DNA of 5,472 nt, from positions 1 through 5,472 of the forward strand of contig SYEN01000549.1 in NCBI GenBank assembly GCA_005800795.1. Reading direction: 5' to 3'. The stretch is from Burkholderiales bacterium (lineage in GTDB: Bacteria > Pseudomonadota > Gammaproteobacteria > Burkholderiales > SG8-41). How positions within the stretch are numbered: position 1 is the stretch's first letter; each line of letters begins with the position of its first letter. Shown in pieces: positions 1 to 5,336 of this stretch. The notes beneath the pieces are model-generated. The model saw only the letters and a list, made by a program, of their open reading frames with translations. It had not been told where the DNA came from and did no database searches. A program made the position numbers and the translations under genes.

Positions 1-1
1 G

Positions 2-190
2 CTGCTAGCCGCCACGGGGCCAGCGCCGGTGCGTGATGTGGTACCGCTACTCGATGAAGCCGGCGTGGATTATGAACTGGCGGGCGATTGTTACCGGCCA
101 GGGGATTTTTTAAGTTGCCTGCGCGATGGGTGGCTGGCAGCGTTGAGTTTGGAGCGGCGGTTTCGTGGGAATGACAGGCCATCGTCTTGA
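2..190 (+). CDS. C-terminal fragment of an NADH:flavin oxidoreductase (old yellow enzyme / 2,4-dienoyl-CoA reductase type)
   Basis: The reading frame is open from base 2 to a TGA at 188-190 and gives the last 62 residues of a protein whose start lies outside the window. The fragment carries PLLDEAGVDYELAGDC (about residues 15-30) followed by RPGDFLSCLRDGWLAALS (about 32-49). This is how the FAD/NAD(P)-binding domain ends in 2,4-dienoyl-CoA reductase-like proteins: the GD pair contacts the FAD, and a helix carrying a small-residue pattern closes the domain. Known full-length members have an FMN TIM barrel, a [4Fe-4S] cluster and this FAD domain, and reduce activated C=C bonds of enoates or enoyl-CoAs in the cytoplasm. 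Only the tail is visible, so substrate and cofactor set are inferred. The next gene starts 51 nt downstream on the same strand, which fits one operon. Confidence 0.72.
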   Translation: MLAATGPAPVRDVVPLLDEAGVDYELAGDCYRPGDFLSCLRDGWLAALSLERRFRGNDRPSS

Positions 191-198
191 TTATTTTT
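181..198 (+). repeat. Truncated relative of the 30-nt inverted repeat
   Basis: The 12-mer TTGATTATTTTT at 187-198 is identical to 1061-1072 inside the 30-nt repeat, and ATCGT (181-185) matches 1041-1045. The 15 nt that separate these two blocks in the full copy are replaced here by a single C. It overlaps the stop codon of the oxidoreductase gene. The 12-mer is AT-rich, so part of the match could be chance; the two blocks in the same order make shared origin plausible but not proven. Confidence 0.3.
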
Positions 199-231
199 TG
201 TTTATTTGGAAATTTGAGTTTGATTTTTGCC

Positions 232-235
232 GAGG
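232..235 (+). promoter_or_regulatory. Ribosome binding site that sets the MBL-hydrolase start
   Basis: GAGG lies 6 nt before the ATG at 242. An in-frame TTG at 227 would add five residues, but it has no purine-rich site at a useful distance and would place this GAGG inside the gene, so the ATG at 242 is preferred. Confidence 0.6.
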
Positions 236-241
236 TTTGAC

Positions 242-1039
242 ATGACACTCCCCAACTACGAAATCTACGCAATCAAATACGCGCGCCGCGACGCGCTGCG
301 CCCGGTGCATTTTGTCGGCGGTGATCCGCACAACACCCCGATGCCGATGGATTACTTTGTGTGGCTGGTGCGAGGCAACGGGCTGGAACTGGTGATCGAT
401 ACTGGCTTCACCCAATCCATGGCCGAGCAGCGCAAACGCGAGTTCATCCGTTCGCCCGCCGACGGTCTTGCGCTGGTGGGTTGCAAGGCGGCTGAGGTGA
501 GGAACGTGGTGATCACGCATTTGCACTACGATCACGTAGGCACGTTTCAGGATTTCCCCGTCGCGCAGTTTCATTTGCAGGAAGCCGAAATGGCCTATGC
601 CACCGGCCGCCACATGCGCCACAAGCAATTCAATCACAGCTTCGAAGTCGAGGAAATCGTCGGCATGGTGCGCCTTGTTTACAAGGACCGTGTAACGTTT
701 TATCGCGGCGATGCGGATTTCGCGCCGGGCATCAGTCTGCATCACATCGGCGGTCACACCGCCGGCCTGCAATGCGTGCGCGTGCATACCGCGCGTGGCT
801 GGGTGGTGGTGGCGTCAGACACCAGCCACTACTACGAACACTTTGAGCAGGGCCGCGTATTCACCACCACGTATCATCTGGGCGATACGCTCGATGGTTA
901 CGCACGGCTCAAGCAACTGGCTGATTCGATCAAACACATCGTGCCCGGCCACGATCCACTGGTGATGGCGCGTTATCCGGCGGCCTCCAAAGAACTGGAA
1001 GGCATTGCCGTGCGGCTCGATGCAGTGCCAAGCTACTGA
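242..1039 (+). CDS. Metallo-beta-lactamase-fold hydrolase, N-acyl-homoserine-lactonase-like family
   Basis: This 265-residue cytoplasmic protein has no signal peptide. It carries the complete dinuclear metal set of the MBL fold: HLHYDH at residues 93-98 (ligands H93, H95, D97, H98), H172 in GGHTAG, the bridging aspartate D193 in ASDTSHYY, and H237 in VPGHDP. The D193 to H237 spacing of 44 residues equals that of the Bacillus lactonase AiiA (D191 to H235, from memory). Family members hydrolyse lactones and other cyclic or linear esters. The AiiA catalytic tyrosine three residues after the bridging Asp is a histidine here (H196), with tyrosines at 197 and 198, so substrate preference may differ. 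Its place between a flavin oxidoreductase and two MmgE/PrpD genes argues for a catabolic lactonase or esterase rather than quorum quenching; that is inference. Family assignment is firm, substrate unknown. Confidence 0.88.
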   Translation: MTLPNYEIYAIKYARRDALRPVHFVGGDPHNTPMPMDYFVWLVRGNGLELVIDTGFTQSMAEQRKREFIRSPADGLALVGCKAAEVRNVVITHLHYDHVGTFQDFPVAQFHLQEAEMAYATGRHMRHKQFNHSFEVEEIVGMVRLVYKDRVTFYRGDADFAPGISLHHIGGHTAGLQCVRVHTARGWVVVASDTSHYYEHFEQGRVFTTTYHLGDTLDGYARLKQLADSIKHIVPGHDPLVMARYPAASKELEGIAVRLDAVPSY

Positions 1040-1042
1040 TAT

Positions 1043-1072
1043 CGTAAGTATCTGTTTTAATTGATTATTTTT
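1043..1072 (+). repeat. Left copy of a 30-nt inverted repeat flanking the two MmgE/PrpD genes
   Basis: The unit reads CGTAAGTAT, then C, then TGTTTTAATT, then G, then ATTATTTTT. The reverse complement of 3995-4024 is the same except for T at the two single-base positions, so 28 of 30 bases match. It starts 3 nt after the stop codon of the MBL hydrolase and its T-rich end points toward the first MmgE/PrpD gene. The left two thirds is not simple sequence, so low-complexity AT bias does not explain the match. Confidence 0.8.
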
Positions 1073-1090
1073 ATTATTATTGGGTGATTC

Positions 1091-2506
1091 ATGAGCAGTT
1101 CCAAACCTCCGCTACTCGAACATGCCACGCGCGATCTGGCGCGTTTTGCTTCCGCGATTCAGTTCAGTGATCTACCCAAAGAGGTGGTTGAGCGCATCAA
1201 GCTGTGCGTTCTCGATCACATCGGCTGCGTGCTCTACGGCGCCGTCCTGCCGTGGACGCAAAAAGTTGCCGCGTTGGCGATGGCCGAAGGCGCCGCGCCC
1301 GTGGCGTCGATTTCCGGTATGGGCAAAAAAACCTCGGTGGCCCTGGCGGCGCTGGTGAACGGCACGTCAGGCCACGCGTTTGAGCTCGACGACATCCATA
1401 AAGAATCGATAGTGCATATTGGCTCGCTGTCGCCGCCGGTGGCATTCGGTTTTGCCGAGGCCTCACTTGCCAAATCTGGCAAAGCCACGGGCCAGCAAGT
1501 GATTACTGCGATGGTCGCGGGCTATGAAATCGGTGCGCGCGTGGGCAATGCCGCGACGATGGGCTTGTTTTTTCGCGGTTTTCATCCGCAGGGCACCTCG
1601 GGCGTGTTTGCCTCGGCAGCAGCTGCCGCGCGCATGCTGAATCTGAACGCGGAGCAATTCCAGCACGCGCTGGGTATGTCCGGTTCGCAGGCGGGTGGGC
1701 TGATGGCCGCGCAGGAAGGCGCGATGGTCAAACGCTTTCACTCAGGCCGCGCGGCGCAAAGCGGTGTGTACGCGGCGCTGTTGGCGAAGGATGGATTCAC
1801 CGGAATCACCGATGTGCTGGAGGCCGCGTACGGCGGTTATCTCGCGGTGTATTCGGATACGCCGAACGCCAGACGCCTTACCGATGGTTTGGGCAAGGAA
1901 TGGGAAACGCTCAACGTGGGCTACAAGCCGCACGCCAGTGTGACGAGTATCCACACCGCGCTCGATGGCCTGACCGAAATCATGCGCGAGAACCATTTGA
2001 AGGCCGGCGACATCGCCCGGCTGGAAACCGGTTTAAGCCCAATGACGCACGTGCATTGCGCGTGGGAATACAAGGCGCAGGGCGTTACGGCAGCGCAGAT
2101 GAATCTGTATTACGGCCTGGCGGTCACCGCCATCGACGGCATGGCGTTCACCGAGCAATACAAGGAATCGCGCCTGAAAGACCCGGCGATTTTTGATTTT
2201 ATTACCCGCGTCAGCGCATACGTCGATCCCGAAATTGAAAAAATGGGTGCGCCGTATCGCCATGCGGCCCGCGTGCGCTTGACCACGAAGGATGGCAAGG
2301 TCATCGAGAAATTCCTGCATCATCGCCGTGGCAGCCCGGAAAATCCGCTCAAGCCTGAAGACATCGAATACAAATTCCGTCACGTGGTGAGTGGTTGTCT
2401 GTCGAAAGCGAATATCGACAAGACGGTGAAGCTATCCGCTGAATTGGACAAGGCGGGCGATATTTCGGAGCTGCTGGCTTTGATGGCGGCGCCGGTGATG
2501 GTCTAA
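1091..2506 (+). CDS. MmgE/PrpD family protein, first of a tandem pair
   Basis: The 471-residue length is usual for the family, which includes 2-methylcitrate dehydratase PrpD, cis-aconitate decarboxylase and iminodisuccinate epimerase. These are cytoplasmic, cofactor-independent enzymes with an all-helical domain and a small lid domain (here about residues 275-400). Visible landmarks are HAFELDDIHKESIVHIG (95-111), GYEIGARVG (144-152), FHPQGTSGVF (164-173), ALGMSGSQAGGLM (193-205), KRFHSGRAA (214-222) and KPHASVTSIH (279-288). H109, H165, K214 and H288 appear to match catalytic positions of cis-aconitate decarboxylase (H103, H159, K207, H277, recalled from memory). The aspartate and threonine of that enzyme's D-x-D-D-T segment are E99 and I102 here, so methylcitrate or aconitate chemistry should not be assumed. 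Ser283 replaces the cysteine seen in the second paralogue. The ATG has only a weak GGGTGA upstream. The reaction is probably a dehydration, decarboxylation or epimerisation of a carboxylic acid. Confidence 0.87.
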   Translation: MSSSKPPLLEHATRDLARFASAIQFSDLPKEVVERIKLCVLDHIGCVLYGAVLPWTQKVAALAMAEGAAPVASISGMGKKTSVALAALVNGTSGHAFELDDIHKESIVHIGSLSPPVAFGFAEASLAKSGKATGQQVITAMVAGYEIGARVGNAATMGLFFRGFHPQGTSGVFASAAAAARMLNLNAEQFQHALGMSGSQAGGLMAAQEGAMVKRFHSGRAAQSGVYAALLAKDGFTGITDVLEAAYGGYLAVYSDTPNARRLTDGLGKEWETLNVGYKPHASVTSIHTALDGLTEIMRENHLKAGDIARLETGLSPMTHVHCAWEYKAQGVTAAQMNLYYGLAVTAIDGMAFTEQYKESRLKDPAIFDFITRVSAYVDPEIEKMGAPYRHAARVRLTTKDGKVIEKFLHHRRGSPENPLKPEDIEYKFRHVVSGCLSKANIDKTVKLSAELDKAGDISELLALMAAPVMV

Positions 2507-2530
2507 CTCGTATTTGTAAATCGCAACCCG

Positions 2531-2619
2531 CCCTCTCCCCAGCCCTCTCCCGTAAACGGAAGAGGGGGCCAACACTGGAATCCCCTCTCCCGCTTGCGGG
2601 AAAGGGTTAGGGAGAGGGC
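2531..2619. repeat. REP-like intergenic repeat with two CCCTCTCCC hairpins
   Basis: The spacer holds four copies of a CCCTCTCC(C) motif, three forward (2531, 2543, 2583) and one reversed (2610-2618, GGGAGAGGG). Hairpin one spans 2543-2566: CCCTCT and AAGAGGG arms close through one mismatch on a CCG/CGG pair set with a TAAA loop. Hairpin two spans 2583-2606: CCCTCTCCCG pairs with CGGGAAAGGG with one mismatch and a CTTG loop. Arrays of this kind are common intergenic repeats in beta- and gammaproteobacteria. They fold in RNA and could stabilise the upstream message or attenuate transcription into the second MmgE/PrpD gene. There is no T-run after either hairpin, so a classical terminator is not supported. 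Confidence 0.8.
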
Positions 2620-2652
2620 AATCAACCCAACTTCATCTCCAAACGGAAAATC

Positions 2653-4002
2653 ATGCCCAAACAAACCCACGCCCAACAACTCGCCGCCCGTTTCGCGAAA
2701 CTCAACTACAACGACATCGCGCCGGCCTCACGCCACGCCGTCAAGCGTCTGCTGCTTGATTATCTGGGTGTGGCGCTCGCCGGTAGTCAAAGCGAAAGCG
2801 GCGTCATTGCACGGCGCTTTGCGCGCGAGCAAGGGGGCAAGACGGGTGCGCAATTGATCGGCGACAAAGCCAAATCGTCGATGGCGACCACGGCGTTTGC
2901 CAATGCCATTTCCTCGCATAGTATCGAGCTCGACGACATCGATGTGCTGGCGCTGTTTCACTTCAGCCCACCGGTGTATTCGTCGGCCCTCGCCGCGGCG
3001 GATGCCACCAGGGCCAACGGCAAACAGTTAGTGACGGCGCTCGCCGCCGGTTGCGAGATGATGGAGCGGGTCAGTCGTGCGGCGAACAATTCACTGCGCA
3101 ATCGCAGCTTTCACACCACGCCGACTTGCGGGGTGTTTGGCGCGACCATTGCTGCTTCGAAAATCCTGAAGCTCAATGCAGAAAAGATCACCAACGCGCT
3201 GGGCATGGCGGGTGCGCAGGCGTCGGGCCTGATGGAAATGTATGGCCCGTCGATGCAAAAACGCTTCAATCCCGGGCCGACGGCGAGGAACGGTGTCACT
3301 GCTGCGCTGATGGCGCAACTCGGTTTCACCGGAGCGGACACCATTTTCGAGGGCGAGCGTGGCTTTTTGAAAGCGTTCACCGACAAGAATTTCCCCGGCA
3401 AGTTGATCGAAGGCATCAACAAACCGTTTGAACTGCTGATTGAATTCAAGCCGTATTCCTGCGCGCGCCCGATCCACAACGCCATTGATTGTGCGTTGGC
3501 GGTACGCAGGCAACCGGGTTTTGACGTGAACAAGGTGAAGTCGATCCATTTCACCCGCCATCCCGACTGGGCGCTGTATCACCAGAACAAAGCGCCACGC
3601 ACGTATCACGAGGCGCAAGTGTCGCTGCCGTTTTCGGTGGCGGTGGCGTTCCTTGAGGGGCAGGCGCTGTTGAAACAATACAGCGACCGCAATATCCGCA
3701 ACGCCAAAGTCAAACAACTGAGCAACGTGACGACCATCGCGGTCGATGCAAAACTGCCGCGCGGTGTGTCGTGCAAAATGGTGGCCACCATGACCGATGG
3801 ACGCAAATTCGTTTCGCAAATCGATTACCCCAAAGGCTCGATTCAGAACCCGATGAACGATCAGGAGCTGCTGGCGAAGTTCACTAGCCTTGCCAGCCCG
3901 GTGATCGGCGCCAAGGGCGCCGCTGCGCTGGCGGATGCGGTGATGAACATCGAAAAATGCGCGGATGTATCAAAGTTGCTCGCGCTGACTTCTAAAAAAT
4001 AA
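2653..4002 (+). CDS. MmgE/PrpD family protein, second of a tandem pair
   Basis: This 449-residue paralogue of the preceding protein keeps the same landmarks in the same order: SHSIELDDID (88-97), H103, FHTTPTCGVF (153-162), ALGMAGAQASGLM (182-194), KRFNPGPTARNG (203-214) and KPYSCARPIH (266-275). By eye the two proteins are clearly homologous but far from identical, so this is an old duplication or two separate acquisitions. H103, H154, K203 and H275 fit the family's active-site set. Differences from the first paralogue: two to three residues are missing just after H103, the His of KRFHSGR is Asn206 followed by Pro207, and a cysteine (C270) is present in the lid-entry motif. The function is probably dehydration, decarboxylation or epimerisation of a small carboxylic acid, substrate unknown. 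The start ATG has only GGA five bases upstream, a weak ribosome site, so translation may depend on the upstream genes or on leader structure. Confidence 0.87.
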   Translation: MPKQTHAQQLAARFAKLNYNDIAPASRHAVKRLLLDYLGVALAGSQSESGVIARRFAREQGGKTGAQLIGDKAKSSMATTAFANAISSHSIELDDIDVLALFHFSPPVYSSALAAADATRANGKQLVTALAAGCEMMERVSRAANNSLRNRSFHTTPTCGVFGATIAASKILKLNAEKITNALGMAGAQASGLMEMYGPSMQKRFNPGPTARNGVTAALMAQLGFTGADTIFEGERGFLKAFTDKNFPGKLIEGINKPFELLIEFKPYSCARPIHNAIDCALAVRRQPGFDVNKVKSIHFTRHPDWALYHQNKAPRTYHEAQVSLPFSVAVAFLEGQALLKQYSDRNIRNAKVKQLSNVTTIAVDAKLPRGVSCKMVATMTDGRKFVSQIDYPKGSIQNPMNDQELLAKFTSLASPVIGAKGAAALADAVMNIEKCADVSKLLALTSKK

Positions 4003-4024
4003 TAAATTAAAACAAATACTTACG
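3995..4024 (-). repeat. Right copy of the 30-nt inverted repeat
   Basis: Its reverse complement matches 1043-1072 at 28 of 30 positions. The T-rich end, read on the minus strand, runs back into the last two lysine codons and the TAA stop of the second MmgE/PrpD gene, while CTTACG is the outer edge. The outer edge also lies in an 8-bp palindrome, TTACGTAA, at 4020-4027. No target-site duplication is evident between the outer flanks of the two copies. Confidence 0.8.
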
Positions 4025-4110
4025 TAATAGACTGGCATGCTGCTCTGACGGGTGCCATGCACGTCGTTGCGCCATCGTTTAGTCAATCGCGCATGGCAGC
4101 GAATCTCAAC

Positions 4111-4115
4111 AGGGA
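4111..4115 (+). promoter_or_regulatory. Ribosome binding site that sets the KPR-family start
   Basis: AGGGA lies 6 nt before the ATG at 4122. The in-frame ATG at 4116 directly abuts this site and leaves no spacing, so 4122 is the better start; it also places the beta strand MKILVYGAGAIGG right at the N-terminus, as is usual for this family. Confidence 0.7.
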
Positions 4116-4121
4116 ATGGGC

Positions 4122-5138
4122 ATGAAAATTCTGGTGTACGGCGCCGGCGCCATTGGCGGCTATCTGGGCGCGATTTTGTCGGAGGCAGGTGAAGACGTGA
4201 CGTTGGTCGCGCGCGGGGCGGGATATGACGCGATGGCCTCGCGTGGGGTGATTCTCGAAGGCCCGAAAATCAGCAAGCCCGATCCGATCAAGGTGCGCGC
4301 AGTGCGGCCCGGCGAGGAAAAGCCGCCGTATGATCTGATTTTTGTCACACTGAAATCACACCAGTTGGCGGGTGCCGCGCAACACGTGCGGTCGCTGGGC
4401 AACAAGGACACGATATTCGTGTTTCCGCAGAACGGGCTGCCCTGGTGGTACTTTGACGGCATTGCATCGAAGTATCGTGGTACACCACTGAAAACGCTCG
4501 ACCCCGAGGGCGTGCTGGCGCGCACCTTCGACACCGCTCAAATTGTTGGCGGTGTGGCGTTCAAACCCACCGATGTGCTGGCGCCGGCACATATCCGCCT
4601 GGCGGATTCGCCCGCCGATTCGCTGACCATCGGCGAAGTGGATAACCGCATGAGCGACCGCTTGCAGACCATCGGCAACATGACCAGCAACGCCGGCTGG
4701 AAGGGCGCGCCGGTGGCTGATATCCGCAAGGTCAAATGGACCAAACTGCTGTCCAACGCGGTGTGGAACATGCTTGGCGTGATCACGCAGGCGACACCCA
4801 CGCAGGCGGCCCGCTATGCGCCCACCTCGGCGCTGGCGCTGGCGATGACGCACGAAGTCATCGCACTCGCCAAAGCTGCCGGTTGCACGCTGGAGGTTGA
4901 CGCCGGGAAGCTGGTCTCGGATGTGGTGCAACGGGTATCGCTGCCCAGCTCTACGCTGCAAGACGCCCGCGCGGGCCGCACGCTGGAGCTCGGCGCATTG
5001 AGCGACGTACTGCTCGAAATCAGCGCCCTCACCGGTGTGGCCGCGCCGAATCTGTCGGTGGTATCGGCCTGCGCCAATATGGTGAACCAGCGAATTATTG
5101 AAGACGAGGCAGGGGTGCGGCTGGTGAAGGTGGCGTAA
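4122..5138 (+). CDS. Ketopantoate reductase (PanE/ApbA) family oxidoreductase
   Basis: The protein has 338 residues, longer than E. coli PanE (303). It begins with a Rossmann strand and the dinucleotide motif GAGAIGGYLG (residues 7-16), followed by K78, the QNG motif (103-105) with PWW (107-109), then the C-terminal helical domain with KLLSNAVWN (208-216). Comparison with remembered PanE active-site residues gives K78 (K72), N104 (N98), K208 (catalytic K176), N212 (N180), S277 (S244) and E289 (E256), so the NAD(P)H-dependent 2-keto-acid reductase machinery looks intact. The usual R-x-TEID ending is GRTLELG here, so the final Asp is Gly291. The insert around 107-150 and the PWW signature mark a subfamily often found in catabolic loci, so a role outside pantothenate synthesis is likely. 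It lies 119 nt after the second MmgE/PrpD gene on the same strand. Confidence 0.88.
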   Translation: MKILVYGAGAIGGYLGAILSEAGEDVTLVARGAGYDAMASRGVILEGPKISKPDPIKVRAVRPGEEKPPYDLIFVTLKSHQLAGAAQHVRSLGNKDTIFVFPQNGLPWWYFDGIASKYRGTPLKTLDPEGVLARTFDTAQIVGGVAFKPTDVLAPAHIRLADSPADSLTIGEVDNRMSDRLQTIGNMTSNAGWKGAPVADIRKVKWTKLLSNAVWNMLGVITQATPTQAARYAPTSALALAMTHEVIALAKAAGCTLEVDAGKLVSDVVQRVSLPSSTLQDARAGRTLELGALSDVLLEISALTGVAAPNLSVVSACANMVNQRIIEDEAGVRLVKVA

Positions 5139-5191
5139 GCTTCGCCGGCATTGCTGGGTGTGGCTTTGCCGAATGACGGCACCCATTAACC

Positions 5192-5336
5192 GTGCGGTAC
5201 AACCGATTTTGTCTGATGCGCAAGAGGGGGCTCGCCAATTCAGGCACAGCAAGCCTGCAACGTGGGTGAATTCACGCCTATTGCACGTGACCGCGTAGCG
5301 TGATGGGGCAAAGCCGTGAAGGGCAGGGTCTCCTAG
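5192..5336 (+). ncRNA. Candidate structured RNA, possibly a group II intron 5' fragment
   Basis: No convincing gene is seen between 5139 and 5440. Within this part several short stems follow one another: CGGT/ACCG at 5195-5205, CAGGC/GCCTG at 5241-5257 with a 7-nt loop, the 10-bp palindrome GTGAATTCAC at 5266-5275, and CACG/CGTG at 5284-5302. The stretch opens with GTGCG (5192-5196), which fits the GUGYG 5' consensus of group II introns, and the GGGTGAATTCACGCC plus ACCGCGTAGC segments resemble domain I of bacterial introns as I remember them. If so, it is only about 145 nt long, with no reverse transcriptase, and is cut by the IS1182-type insertion. This is a tentative call from memory and small hairpins. 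Confidence 0.28.

Noticed and set aside
191..787. A 198-codon open frame on the minus strand
   Set aside because: It is antisense to the MBL hydrolase with its full metal-ligand set; the His-rich translation is the mirror of that gene's codons.
242..1039. Naming the MBL hydrolase as a quorum-quenching AHL lactonase
   Set aside because: Family resemblance is clear, but the AiiA tyrosine position is not kept exactly and the neighbours are metabolic, so the narrower function is not supported.
2594..2857. An 87-codon plus-strand frame starting in the REP-like spacer
   Set aside because: It overlaps the N-terminus of the second MmgE/PrpD gene in another frame, starts inside a hairpin and has a low-complexity Ser/Pro/Thr composition.
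3091..3819. A 242-codon open frame on the minus strand
   Set aside because: It is antisense to the second MmgE/PrpD gene, whose motifs are unmistakable, and it has no family features of its own.
1091..4002. Naming either MmgE/PrpD protein prpD (2-methylcitrate dehydratase)
   Set aside because: No prpB or prpC companion is in view, and the D-x-D-D-T segment is altered in both proteins.
4033..4057. TGGCA/TGCCA inverted repeat before the KPR gene as an operator
   Set aside because: Five base pairs separated by 15 nt is easily chance, and no regulator gene is nearby to support it.
5145..5157. Small hairpin CCGGC-ATT-GCTGG just after the KPR gene as a terminator
   Set aside because: The stem is only five pairs including a G-T pair, and no T-run follows, so an intrinsic terminator is not supported.
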